Part shown: piece by piece, positions 10,573-22,779 of the stretch | How the letters are laid out: each line of letters starts with the position of its first letter | Numbering within the stretch: position 1 is the stretch's first letter | From: Brachypodium distachyon | Lineage: Eukaryota; Streptophyta; Magnoliopsida; Poales; Poaceae | Length of the DNA: 64,000 nt | Reading direction: 5' to 3' | Assembly (NCBI RefSeq): GCF_000005505.3 | Contig: NC_016132.3 | Location: 16,048,501-16,112,500, forward strand | Program-made: the position numbers and the translations under genes | The notes under the pieces: generated by a model | Database searches by the model: none | Told to the model about the DNA's origin: nothing | Seen by the model: only the letters and a program-made list of their open reading frames with translations

Positions 10573-13097
10573 ATGGCCGGCGGCGACGAACTCGCCGCCC
10601 TCCACGAGCAGGCCGTCCTCGCCTCCTGTGCCGCCGTCTCCGCCTCCGACCTCGACCTCGCCTTCCAGCTCCAGGTCGCCGAGGCCATCCAAGCTTCTCT
10701 CCGCACCAACGGTAACCCCTCCTCTTCCAATGCTGCCACCGCCGTTGCCTCCTCCTCGTTCCAGCCCGCCCCCGCGCTCGAGTCCTCGGACGTCGCGTAC
10801 GCCATGGCCATCCAGGCCGCCGACGCCTGCCGCGCGCACCACGCCCTAGCGGCCGCCTCCGTCCGCGTCGCCGCCCACGACGCCCTCTTCGCGCGCGAGC
10901 TCGCCGCCGTCCCGGAGGACAAATGGGCCCGCGACGGCGACAACATCGAGCGCCCGCTGGACCCCGCTCGCCCTCTCTTCCGCGTCTTCTTCAAGGGCAT
11001 GTCCAGCAAGGAGATGGTGGGGCCACGGGAGCGAGACCCCGGCGTCGCGGTGCTCGCCGTGGCCGTGTGCGGCCCTCGGGGGGAGGTGGTGCTCAGGATT
11101 CAGAAGCCGGTGGAAGCGTCTGTGGGCGGGCGCATGACGCTCGAGGTATTGGCGCTCAACGAAGCCCTCCACGCGGCGCTTGGTTTGGGGATCCGAAGCA
11201 TCAAGATTGTCACCGATTACAAAGTGCTGCACAACCATGCATGCAGCTTCTAAATCTTTGCCTTTCATTTTACATTCTATTAATGCTCTGTAAATAAAGC
11301 TAAGCAGATGTTTACTTCAAGGACCCGAAGATTAGAGAATCTTTTTGTTGTGTCGATAAAAATGATCTTGCTCTGTAAGTAACCTATCAATTGTTTTCTT
11401 AATATTTGTTAATTGAGAGTCTTTACTCTTTATTGATGTTTGCCTGTTCCAATATTCGCTGGTGGAGATTTTCTGCGTTGACAGTCCCTTTTCTTTTCGC
11501 AGTTTCAGCTGAAACTACAGTATTCTTAAGTTCACGTTCAGTGCAAATTTTCTTTCTTTCTTTTAAGCAAGGGTTTGGACATTTGGTTGATCTTGCCATA
11601 ATTTTTTCCTACCTCATTGTGATGCCGTCATGGACTGTATTATCACAGCAGTATGCAGTAAAGTTGTAGGTCAAGACTAAAATGGGACATCTGTAGCAAC
11701 AGAACTTTAAATTTGACCATAGTGAGTTAGTGACATATATCTCCTTCAGTGCTGGCCTTTGTTCTGAGTTCATTGTAGAAGTGTTTGTTCCTTAACATTT
11801 TGCATTTATGTGAAATTACTCGATGTACATGTAAAATCAATGGTTAAGTGACTGGTTTCTTTAGTATTTATCTTATTGTTGTGTCTTGTACATATTCTTC
11901 ATAATATACAAGATAGAGGAGGAATAGACTTATGTTTATTTGCTGATCATTGAGATTGCAGCTGCTTGGAATTTGGCGTCCGGCACAAAAGAAGCTTGCA
12001 GATATGATAAATCAGGTTCTGTTGGTACGAAAGAATTTCGAGAAATGTGAAATCTTACTTGTTGAACGAAGTCAACTTCAATACGGGAGGAAACTAGCCA
12101 TGGATTCATTAGGGTCTCAGATTGCCAAAGCTATTGCTGTTAATGCTGGCATGGGGATGAGAGAGAACTGCCCGATCTGCCTGGAAGACACTGATGTTTC
12201 TAAGATTCATGCAGTTGAAGGTTGTTCACACCGCTTTTGCTTCTCCTGCATGAAGGAGCATGTGAAAGTTAAGCTACTCCATGGAATGCTCCCAGCTTGC
12301 CCACAAGATGGTTGCACTAAACAGCTAACTGTAGAGGGTTCAAAGGTATTCCTATCGCCACGACTGTTAGGGATCATGGTGCAACGTATAAGGGAAGGAC
12401 AAATCCCTCCTACTCAAAAGGTTTATTGTCCGTACCCCAAGTGCTCAGCCTTAATGTCGTTGAGTGAAGTGATACAGCCAATGGAAGCATCTTCTTCAAA
12501 GTACACTGCTGCTGATGCCGCCACATTGAGAAAGTGTATCAAATGCAGAGGCTCGTTCTGCATCAGGTGTAAGGTTCCATGGCATGACCGGTTAACTTGC
12601 TACCAGTACAAGATAATGTACCCCGATGCTCAATCAGAAGATGCTAAGTTAAAAAACCTTGCGAAGCACTGGATGTGGCGCAACTGTGCCAAATGCAATC
12701 ACATGATTGAACTCGCAGAGGGTTGCTACCATATATGACTTGCGTGTAAGTGTTTAACGCCATGCTCATATTTTACCAGTGTCAGTGTCAAGACTACGCG
12801 AAGTAACTTTTCATGTCAATCTGTGCATCGTTCACGTGAGTGTCAGACTTGTTTCCTGTTAACCTTTGATGCATCTTGTTCTTGGCTTGTTGCAGGTGCG
12901 GCTATGAATTCTGCTACACCTGTGGGAAAACATGGAAGGACAAGAAACCAACATGCACATGCCCTCTGTGGGACGAGCGCAATATAATCCGTAATGATGC
13001 CAGGGTCAACATTGTCCGTGAAGACATTGAGGAAGATGAAGATGACTACGAGGATGAATACTACGTCGAAGAAGGCCATCGCTATAACCTGCGCTAG
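10573..13097 (+). pseudogene. RNase H-like/RBR-type E3 ubiquitin ligase gene with frame break in RING2
   Basis: Exon 1 (10,573-11,238, 222 codons; start ATG in GACCATGGCC) gives an Ala-rich region and an RNase H-like domain ending in KIVTDYKVLHNH. Exon 2 (11,962-12,745) encodes RING1 (CPICLEDTDV, CSHRFCFSC, CPQDGC; from about residue 292), the IBR domain (CPYPKCSALM, CIKCRGSFCIRC, WHDRLTC) and the first half of RING2 (WRNCAKCNHMIELAEGCYHI). Exon 3 (12,896-13,097) supplies CGYEFCYTCGKTW and an acidic tail. RBR ligases pass ubiquitin through a RING2 cysteine to substrates. A TGA at 12,736-12,738, apparently from two extra bases in a TATA run, stops translation just before the Thr-Cys codons that would carry this cysteine. 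Intron 1 seems to use GC-AG borders. Everything else is well preserved, so the lesion may be recent, a sequencing error, or bypassed by splicing. Confidence 0.8.
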
Positions 13098-13711
13098 GGC
13101 CATCATGGTCGTGGTGACGGAAGGGGCAACTACCGTGACCTTTTCCACTGTTAACATCACTAGTCCATGGTCCAGAACTGCCACTACGTTCTTTTGCGTC
13201 TCTATATCCACTTCCTGTTCAGCTCTGTAGATAAGCAGCATCACCCTCTCCTGTTAGTATTAGCTAACCGACTGATGTGCTATCATATTTCGATGCTTTT
13301 CATTTTGTGCCAGACATGAACTTATGCACTTGGCCGAAATTGATGAACACTATGTTTGGTTTAAGGCCTAAATTGTGTCCAGCTTCCTTGTGCATTGTCA
13401 ACGTCGGAACAGAGGTAGTACATAAAAACGACAAATCTGAGGTGAGCTCTGCAGGAAAGACCAGCATGTGTACATACACGCCTAGTTCCTGTCATCATGT
13501 CATCTGATCTATATACATACAGTGGTGTGAAGGCTCCTTTGTAACAAGATCAAAAGTGCATCTGATCGGTATCGGTCGTGCCGATGCACTCGGCATCGTT
13601 GCGCGCTTGTAGTCCCCTCCATTTCCCAGTCCAGCAGTGTAGGCTGTAGCGCACTGGCCACGCGCGCCAGAGCACGTCCGGATGCACTGCTCCCCATCAT
13701 GCATCGACCCG

Positions 13712-13718
13712 TATATAA
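13712..13718 (+). promoter_or_regulatory. TATA box of the PSY-type peptide gene
   Basis: TATATAA lies 72-78 bases before the ATG at 13,790. The short leader that follows has no upstream ATG in good context. Position and composition fit a plant TATA box. Confidence 0.5.
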
Positions 13719-13789
13719 CAGAGGCAATGCATAAGTTCAGTAGTTCTGCCACGAATTGAAGGGGGTAATAACTAGCTAGCTAACTAGAA

Positions 13790-14403
13790 ATGTTGGCGCC
13801 TAAACTGAAGCATATCGTCGCTGCCATCCTCCTGATGGCTCTGTTGATCACTGCAGCTTCAGGTATAAGCTGGAGTATATGTTTCTTCAGTTTTGCCGTA
13901 TTCGGATGCTATTTCTTGATTAACAAGTGGAGCTTTGGTTAATTTTCTCTGGTTTCCAACATGCAGGAGAAACTTCAACGGCAGTAAGCAATGAAAGGGA
14001 CACGTCGTCTGAAGTCATAAAGGTATGCGGTATATGTTAATCAGGAAGTTTTAGTTGACTAGTCCGGGCCTATGGTCAGCTAATGAAGCAAAGCTAATTA
14101 ATTGCTTGGTGCATCTGAGAAAGAAGAATGACAGAGTGAGATTGAGACATACAATGTTAGAGAAGGTAGAAGTAGCTTGTCCATTGGTTTAATTAATTAA
14201 AAGGGTAAACTACAAATGTCAACTTATATCTTTATAGATATACACAAAGAACAACCAAGCTAAGGTGTTTGTTCTGTCGATCGGTTTGTTCTGAGATGCA
14301 GAGAAACAGCACGAATGTTCTGACAGAGGTTCTTGACTACGACTATGGGGGAGCCAACTCTAAGCACGACCCGCGCGGCAGGAGGCCCGGGAATGGGCAC
14401 TGA
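13790..14403 (+). CDS. PSY-type (tyrosine-sulfated) secreted peptide precursor, 76 residues
   Basis: Three small exons with GT-AG borders: 13,790-13,862, 13,967-14,022 and 14,302-14,403. Residues 1-24 (MLAPKLKHIVAAILLMALLI...) form a clear secretion signal. A Ser/Thr/Glu-rich spacer follows, then the C-terminal motif DYDYGGANSKHDPRGRRPGN from residue 55. The Asp-Tyr start, the Ala-Asn pair and His-Asp-Pro match the mature region of plant PSY peptides, in which the Tyr after Asp is sulfated and the peptide promotes cell expansion via leucine-rich-repeat receptor kinases. Family rules suggest sulfation at Tyr56. No exon exceeds 34 codons, so simple ORF searches miss this gene. The signal and motif are direct observations; activity and receptor are inferred. 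CEP or other families fit less well. Confidence 0.8.
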
Positions 14404-17329
14404 ACTCATTAAAATCACCACTCACTCAGTCACTCACTCAGCCAGGCACAGGCTCTTTCTCTTTGGACTGTGCTTACATGCATGGTGTCTGCTTCTTCAG
14501 GGCATCTTGTAATCTGGGGCAGTTTAACTGATAAGAGTATCTCGTAATTAACGAACCCGCTACTTTCAGCAATGTCCTCCTGAGTCCTGACGTTCTTCTC
14601 CTTTCAGAGCTCGAATAAATATCAGTCCATTCCTGGAACGAACGTCTCGGAACCAACCAGCTGTCTGTGAAAAATGTCTAGATCTTTCTCTCGACGTGCT
14701 AAACGTGGGCACGTGGCTAAGCCATGAGCTATTGTCATGATGCAGCTTCTAATTTTGGCAATGCTGTTATAACGGCTCGTGCAACGGCGGCGGTCGCCTG
14801 CCCTGCTCTCCTGACATGTCTGAATTCCCTGGAGTGTGAAAAAATTGTTGCACATGCATGTGAGTGTGTCTGAAACAGATACAAATATCAATCGATCCTT
14901 GAATCTCCCTGCCGTCCTACCTTCCTCCTTTCGCCGGGAATGTGTAGGATCGTTGCCCGGTCATATCAGAATTCCCAACTTTATTCGTGATTAGTAAGCA
15001 ATTGATGTCACTTTGGGCTCCGGCCTCAACTATCTGCAAACTAATTAATGGTTTTATTAATTATGTTTTTAGAAACACAGTACAGACGCAGACATTCAAA
15101 ACACGCGCGTACACTCACCCCTATGAACACACGATTTAAAGCCGGAGGAGTTTTCCTTTATAAAAAAAAAGTATTCGTAATCAATTGATTTGTGTAATGG
15201 AGTAGCATATGATCTTAGCTCCCGTTTGGGAGAAAGAATGCCCTCGAATTGGGACGTCTCTTGAGCAAAGACAGGCACCTCACACGGGTCGCGGTCAAAC
15301 GAGGCGGCTTGATCAAGGCACTTGGCCGGTAAATGACGGTGGGCTACGCTTACTGGAATGCAGCTAAGCTTTCTGATTAGCGGCTGCGCTACTAATCAAG
15401 TAGTAGAGTATTCCTGTCGAAAAAGAAAATCAAGCAGAGTGCATACCAGGCATAGGTAATGATCAGTTTATAATTGGGGAAGTTTAGTTGAATAGTCATG
15501 AAGATCGAGCCGACAGGTCGCTACGGAACAAGAGGCTTTTCCACCGTCCACGTTCTTGCCGGGCTCTCTGGAAAACTAAATTAAGTAAAGTAGTGGTATT
15601 TATTGTGGAAGAATTAATTGGAGGAGGGGGAATCCCTCTGCTAGACGTTTTCTTGATTTTGATATCCGCATTTCATGCGTGTATATATCTTGGACACCTC
15701 ATCCATGCGTGAAGCAGGAACTAGTTGATTTGATATCTCTCAAGGATTTTCGGTCCCCCATGGTGCAGGAAACACGATGTGAGATATCGTTTCGATGGAA
15801 AAGCAACCTGTTTTATATAGTATTCATTGGAGACGAATAAACGCTTTGTTTGACGTTTTCTTTTTGAAACTCAATATACTCCGTACTTTGTTTGACATGG
15901 TGCTGGAGTAGGTGGGAATACTTGGTTGTATAAAACGGAGATTGAGCCGTGCAACAACTCCGGCCGTTCCTTTGGTGGTGACTGGTGAGCTATGCTCGTA
16001 GCTCATCCTTTGCCATCTAGAAATTCAATGTACGTGCGTGCCCGATCAAAGGGCGCAAACGGGATCCCGCGAAGAAGGAACCCCACGCACGCATGCAAAC
16101 GGAAGTCCCCGTGAAGAAGGAACTCGATTTTGGCGGTGATCGAGCCGGTGACACGATAAGCACGCACGCAATGCACGGGCAGCCCGGCCGACGCGAGCAT
16201 TTAACAACAGAGCAAGAAAGGGAGAGGCGAGAAAAGGGCCCGGGCGATCGCATCTGCGGCTACTCCGCTACTAGCGAGCAGTAGCACGTCGCAGCCCCAC
16301 GCTAGCCGGCAGCCGAGGTCACGGCCGCACCGAACGCACCAGACCGCCCGGCCCCAGACGAGGCTGCATCGCAGGAAATGGACGGTGCGGGGGGCAACGA
16401 GTGGACGGCGACGCCTCGCCAGCGCCCACCGAGCCATTTCTCGTCCTGCTACTAGTACTTCGTTTCCTGCCCAAACGCACGCGGTTCGCGTGCATGTTGC
16501 CGTGCGCGTGTCCATGACGGGCCGGCCGGGATCATCTGCTGGACCGGGTCCGCGTCACTGAATCTCGTCTCGTCTCTCTGTCCTCCCCATGGTAAATGGG
16601 CAAACCAAAACTGCTAGACGAATGCTAGGTGTAAAAAAATAATAATTGGTGTATGCTAAGTTTAGTCCGACAAAAAAAATCCCTGTTTCTCTTCTTTAAA
16701 GTAGGGAACTGAGCTTCACCTTCAACACGTGATGTTACTGTATAGGGTGTGATAAAGGGTCGTACGTTTTCCACGTACCAATCCCACAACTTCTTATAAC
16801 TGCTCGGCGGTTAAAGGAAGAACGGTATTTTTTTTATGACTGGCAGTAACTGTGTTGCCGAGCTTGTGCTGGACATGTCCAATCAACGGAGCTGATATCT
16901 TCCATTTCCTCCTCTCGATCACGTACCATCTTATAACCGGCACCGCTTTCCAATCATCTCGAATGCTTTATCCACCCAGCTCCCATCCACACTTCACAGT
17001 GCCGCACTACAATTTTTCCTTGTTCATCGACTCCCACTACGCAAATAAAGCCTCCAAAAATTGTGGACCTCAATCTCGTAAAATACTCTCTTTATCCACC
17101 CATCCGGCCGCGAGCAGAGCTCAACCCGTTTGACTCAGCAGACGCCGACCCGCCGACGTGTCTCCGCCGGCTCGTATCCATCCATCCACGTGTTCCCGCG
17201 AATTCTCCCACTCCTTTTCCTTTTCATTTTTCACCCTTTTCTTTTCGGAAATATTCTCCTCCTCGTCTTCGGCCTTCCCTGGCGCCCCCCGCCGGCCCAG
17301 CATCCGACTCCGAGTCCCCGACCGACGGC
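14404..17329. other. Intergenic region
   Basis: No gene recognised. 15,065-15,160 contains a repeat-like stretch (ACAGTACAGACGCAGACATT, CACCCCTATGAACAC) seen in many grass transposon fragments. 15,865-15,900 holds a MITE-like ATACTCCGTACTTTG. 16,020-16,560 is GC-rich, with long but featureless open frames on both strands. 17,100-17,330 is the CT-rich promoter and leader side of the next gene. Confidence 0.45.
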
Positions 17330-17336
17330 TATAAAT
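17330..17336 (+). promoter_or_regulatory. TATA box of the alpha/beta hydrolase gene
   Basis: TATAAAT lies about 225 bases before the ATG at 17,561, in a GC/CT-rich region typical of grass promoters. Confidence 0.45.
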
Positions 17337-17560
17337 TACCGGCACCTCCCTCCGAAGCTCCGCTCCACGACCCCATATTTTTTTATTCCCCCCTCCTCCC
17401 CGGATTGATAATCCTAGCTAGCGACCCCCCCAATTCGGCAATCCTTCACGCCGCTTTCCCGGAATCCCGAGCGCGCTCGCTTGCTTTCGCGGCGACGAGA
17501 GGCTAAATTCCGGCGGGAAAAAAAAAAGGATCGAACCCAAATCCGATCGATCGCGGCGCA

Positions 17561-20500
17561 ATGCCTTACTGCGAGGTGGACAGGTACCAGGACGGCGAGC
17601 AGTGGGAGGGCGTCCGCCTCTTCTACACCCGCCACGGCCGCGGCGCCACCAAGGTGCTGCTCGTCGTCGGTAAGCCGGATAATCCCAATCCCTTCCCTCC
17701 CCTGCCGGCGGCTCTCTCGTTCTTCTCGCGCGGATGTTTTTTTTTTTTTTTTTGGCTTAGAAATGGTTCTGTATTCCTTTCTCTAGGATTGGCCGGGACG
17801 GGGAAGTCGTGGGCCCCGCAGATAAAGGGGCTGACCGGGTCCGTGGAGCCGGCCGACGAGGAGAACGCCGCCGCCGCCCCGCAGACGGCGGACGAGGAGA
17901 CCGGCGGCGCCGCGGCGGCTCCGGAGGACGATGACGGCGAGGGCATCGAGGTCTGCTGCTTCGACAACCGCGGCGTCGGCAGCAGCACCATCCTCCCGCA
18001 GAAATCCCATTACTCGTGAGTCTTTTTTCCTTCTTTGACCCCCTCAAATTAACCTCTTCCATCCCATCGTCGTCGTCATCGTAGCGTAGATCCAAGTTTC
18101 CGTCGGTTCCGATGATGAACGGAGTTCGGTAGATAGCGCTCTTCGCCTTTTAGATTTAGCCCGCCCAACCGTGAGGCTGTCGATGGAGATCTGGAAGACA
18201 GTTTAGCTTTCGCCTTTCGGCGACAATAAATGCACGTTTCCCTTGATTCCTTCAACGATTCACAAACCATTTGACGGAAAAGAAGAAAGGAGAGGGGATA
18301 TCTTTCCACGATGGAAAAGTCAAAACGGTTGTCTTTCCGGGTACTGACCGTGTGAAACGCCTTCTCTGGCAGGACGACGATCATGGCGAAGGACGCGCTG
18401 GCCTTGCTGGACCATTTGGGGTGGAAGAAAGCCCACGTCTTTGGCCACTCCATGGGTGAGCCATCCATGTCATTGCCGTTGATTCTAAAATGAAGTTCTG
18501 AACCTTCATGGAATGCACGATCCTTTTAGTTGCCCAAACTGTGCAGTCTATGCTCCAGGCATTGACGCTGTTTAATTGCTCTCTGCAAACAGGTGCGATG
18601 ATTTCCTGCAAATTGGCAGCGATGGCGCCTCACAGGATATCCTCCTTGGCATTGCTTAATGTCACTGGGGGTGGGATGGAGTGTTTCCCAAAGGTATTAG
18701 GATCTTTAAACCTGCTTATTGAATTGGTCAGACTATTGGAAAGTGAAACGATGCTACGGGCTACTTTGTTTGATGCATTGCAAGTTCTGAAGGAAATGTT
18801 GCCACTTTCATTTTCTTATATAGTCTTCATCAATGAACGTTGTCCATTTTTCAGCTAGATGGGCCGATGCTCTCTCTTGCATTTCGTTTCTTGAGAGCAA
18901 CAACTCCCGAACTAAGAGCTCATGTAGATTTGGATACACACTATACAAAGGTGAGGAACTATAGATGCAGCTCTTGTCATTTCTTGAATCATACAAAAAT
19001 ACCTTCTCCTTTTCTTTTTATATTTCTCCTCCATTCTTCAATGATCACATGCGTCACTGAAATACAGGAATACCTTGATGAGAAAGTCGAATCCTGCACA
19101 AGGAGAGAAGTCCTGTACAAAGTGAGTGATATTCTGAGCATCTGGACATTCGTTTTGGATTATAGTTGTTGCTTACTCATATTGAGTGTATGCTGGGTTT
19201 TGTTCTGTTAAGGAGGTCGCTTAGAATTCTGTTAAAGTGTCTTATAGGGGTCTGACTAGGCCTTCTATTGGTGGAAATTTGGCATTATGCTTTTGTTTTC
19301 CCTTGAATAAATATGATACCCATGGGTGATCCTTGGATCTTTTGATTGAATGCAGCGAAGCTCTCTTCGTACATGTTGGGAGCATCGCCTGTATATATTT
19401 GGCTCCTTTTGTTACAGAAATTTTATCTGGACTGTACTTTTACTTGCAGGAATATGTGAAGAACATATCATCTACAGGGATGCAATCTAGTTGTGGCTTT
19501 GAAGGTCAACTCAATTCATGCTGGACTCACAAAATGACAACGAAAGAACTAGATACAATACGTGATGCTGGTTTTCTAGTTTCAGTTATTCACGGAAGGT
19601 TAGTAGTGAAGTGCAAATATCAATAATAATATGCATCCCTTTCTGATGGTTTTTAGACATGATGTGCGTTGCCTTCTCATGCCTTGATTTCCAAATAATG
19701 CAGGTCTGATATTATTGCACAACTCTGTCATGCGAGACGGCTTGCGGAAAGGCTTGCTCCTGCTGCTAGAATGGTGGAACTTCAAGGCGCACATCTAGTA
19801 AGCCACGAAAGACCAGAGGAGGTAAGCACGAACTTTGGTAAAACTGTACAGCTAGGTTGATCAAAATATTCATAACTATCGCTATACGGGCAATTAATCC
19901 AAAAGAGCTGCCACATAAGTGACACATTACAACTCATGTCCCACTGATATGTGACTGAGTTCTGCGTCCACATGCCAATGAAACGTGGGAAAATGCTTAT
20001 CCTAGAAGGCCAGAAGTCATTATTTAGTGACATATTGTGAAATTTTCTCACTAGTTTCTCTTCCCAAATTTGCAAGAAGGTTTATGTTTTTTGTGAATGA
20101 GAATCTTATGCATGCTATTGCAACTTACTCAAAGAATTGCAAAGTTGCGCGCAAATAAGGAAACCTTGTGGTCCTGTGAAAGCATCATTTACCACTTGGA
20201 TTGTGGAGGGGGACATGTTACTTTTGAAGGGACTTCACCAATTTAAAATGGCTTCTAGGCTCCAGTTGAATGGTTAACATGGGCCGTCTTAAACTATCTT
20301 AATGCTAACTTAGATAACGAGTGCATCTCATGATTCCATCTGCAATATACCCAGCAATACAAAGTGAGACATCATCGTTTACTGCAAACACCACTTTTTT
20401 TCTTTGACAAAGGAAGCCTTATTTAAGGTAGTTGTATATTGACAATGAACTGATTGGCAATCTTTGTCTGCGGATCTAACTATTTGAAGTTGACACATCA

Positions 20501-21323
20501 ATACAAAATGAGGCATCGGCTACGTTAAGATAGTTATGCGTTGACCATGAACTGATGGGCAATCTTTGTCTGTGGTTCTAAATGAACCATGTGAAGTTGC
20601 CGGATACACATGGTGACAGGTAAAGCATGTTAACAGGATGTTTGGAAATAGTTACAGTGCAACCTCTCTGAATTCCAGTAAACATCTAGACTTGAACGTT
20701 TATCATAGGACAGAAACGGACTATTAATAAATTCAGAGCAAACTGACAAGTCTACTTCACCATTACGATTCTTCTGTTCTCAGGCTTATTTCACCTCTCT
20801 AACATCTCTACTTTTTGCCTAACAAAAACAAGAAATTCAATTAAAATTACGAATATTGATTTCCCCCTCGTTTTTCACTCATCCTTACGAGTGACAGTAC
20901 TAAGAAAACTGATATTTCTGTTGATCTACTACAGGTCAACAATGCACTAATGGAGTTGATAAAGGCCACCAAGTCCATGACGACACCTCATGAGTGGTCG
21001 TCCCAGCCAGAAAATACATCAGGTAATCTTAACTGGCTGCATGTCAGCAAAATTCATTCAAATTCAATGGCATGCTTCATCTAGCACACTTAATCTTACG
21101 CTTACCTTTACCAGAAACTGGGGCACTTATTTCTGCAAGACCTGTAATCCTCATGATACGAAAAGATGAAGCTGCCAATGCTGCTGTAGCTGTCTATAAC
21201 TTACTTGCAAAGCTGCAGCTAAGCTTTCTTTATGTCATAGGATTGATAATGATGGGGTTTGAGCACATGAGGAACATTGTAAGAGTAATGAAGCCAGTGA
21301 AGGTTGCAGCAATTGAGTCGTAA
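17561..21323 (+). CDS. Alpha/beta-hydrolase fold protein, about 411 residues
   Basis: Ten coding exons join in frame: 17,561-17,669; 17,787-18,015; 18,373-18,455; 18,593-18,693; 18,855-18,950; 19,068-19,121; 19,450-19,598; 19,704-19,821; 20,935-21,022; 21,115-21,323 (TAA). The start reads MPYCEVDRYQDGEQWEGVRL. Fold landmarks are the loop after KVLLVVGLAGTGKSW, CFDNRGVGSS, the nucleophile elbow GHSMG (Ser139), Asp276 in HGRSD and His304 in QGAHLVSHERPEE, giving a complete Ser-Asp-His triad. An acidic Ala-rich insert lies in exon 2 (about residues 54-92). A hydrophobic C-terminal stretch (LSFLYVIGLIMMGF) may anchor the protein to a membrane. The substrate cannot be told from the sequence. A 3'-UTR intron (21,325-21,420) is likely. 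Confidence 0.87.
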
Positions 21324-22223
21324 GGTAAAAATGCTCAAACTACATCCAATCTCTTCTACGTCAATCACCTCATCTCCTGATTCTCAGCAAACGCTTATTG
21401 CGGTATGTTTGATTTTGCAGAAACAAGGACATGTAAATTATTCCTGAACCCGTCGAGGAGATCGTATTTTATGTCTCCTCTGCTGTGGAGATGATTTTAG
21501 AGTAGCATCTCCAAGAAGTGAAACCTTTTTCTTCTTTTCTTGAGAAAGCCTCTGTTCTTGGCGGCAGAGTAATACGAGATCACAGCAAAGCTAAGGAACT
21601 ACAGTGTGCACCTGGACAGAAGCGTCACAGGGCATCGCTGCTGTACTTCTGTTAGTTCGGGAAAAGGGTAAATCCATGTACCTGTATGAGTGTAAATTGT
21701 AACCATATCATGGGCCGCTTGTTGTGTTGTGTTCCTGCCGTCACCATTCTTCTGTATTACATACTGTGATTACTCTTGCAGGGAATAAATCGGCTCGGTC
21801 TTTCACTTTCTTTGCATCCATGTGAAGCAGTTAACCGTATAGTTTCCTGCATAATACCAGTTCGTTTCGGACGCTCGACTTGGCTCAGTAAAGTCGTGCT
21901 ATTAATTACAGCCGTGTTTTAGCCATTTTGACAGTATAATTTACAATAACATTTTCATAAGCATATATAATGAAAACCACGTTCGAATAAATCAAATAAC
22001 CATATCAGTTTGGATGTACTAAACTATGTCTGTAGAACAAAATTTACTACGGAGTATTTAAAATTAGCTAGTAGCATTATATTTTTACGACATGTCAAAT
22101 AGAAGCAAAAGGACACTAATTAGCTATAATTATTAAGGTATAGAACAAGCCGCTAATGCTGAATTTTGGAGGTAAAAAAAAAAAAGAACTACAGACCGTA
22201 AAACAATTGGATGCATAAAAATA
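21324..22223. other. 3' UTR and intergenic spacer
   Basis: A probable 3'-UTR intron (21,325-21,420, GTAAAA...TTGCAG) is followed by UTR-like sequence. GGAATAAAT near 21,781 could be a poly(A) signal. 21,900-22,220 is AT-rich with no gene seen. Confidence 0.45.
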
Positions 22224-22355
22224 CTCCCTCTGATTCTAAATTTTTGGCTGATTCTAAATTTTTGGCTCAAATTTGTCCAAATATGAATGTATCTATTGTT
22301 AAAAAAATTTCTATGTAATGTTTCGACAACAATTTAGAATCGGAGGAGGAGGGAG
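22224..22355. mobile_element. Stowaway-type MITE with short internal duplication
   Basis: It begins CTCCCTCTGATTCTAAATTT and ends in the inverted GAATCGGAGGAGGAGGGAG. It has TA flanks (22,222-22,223; 22,356-22,357). GATTCTAAATTTTTGGCT occurs twice in a row near the left end. Confidence 0.75.
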
Positions 22356-22656
22356 TACCTCTGAACAGCCGAAACCTTGTAGAGCCAGTGCAAAACTGAG
22401 GTTGGTTGGCTTCACATCGTGGTGCGCGGATCTGCGAATCCACCAGGCCACCGCCTCCTAGCATTCTCTTGAAGGTTGAAGCCTGCCTCATGGAGTTCCG
22501 TCTAGGGAGACAACCAACCAACCAATTAGTGGCCGTTCCGCCTGGTATACGTCTGATTCCGCTGCCTCGAGATGCCCAGACGAAATTCAGGCGCATGATC
22601 GAATAAACAAAATTCACTGAGTGAAAGAGATAAGATTTAACTGCAGAATTCATGTA

Positions 22657-22779
22657 GTCTCTGGGTCCAACAAAAAATGTCTCAAGTTTGTCAAAAATTT
22701 GGATGGATCTAGACATGACTTAGTATATAGATGCATTCAAATTTAGTTAAATTTAGGATTTTTTGTTGGACGGAGGAAG
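22657..22779. mobile_element. Stowaway-type MITE
   Basis: The right end GGACGGAGGAAG before TA (22,780-22,781) pairs with a worn left end (GTCTCTGGGTCCAACA) after TA at 22,655-22,656. The body (TGTCTCAAGTTTGTC, CTAGACATGACTTAG) is the same subfamily as 62,307-62,430. Confidence 0.65.

Noticed and set aside
10410..11009. Minus-strand 199-codon frame
   Set aside because: Antisense shadow of the GC-rich first exon of the RBR gene.
16201..16515. GC-rich frames on both strands
   Set aside because: Open frames expected from base composition; no splice structure or motif seen.
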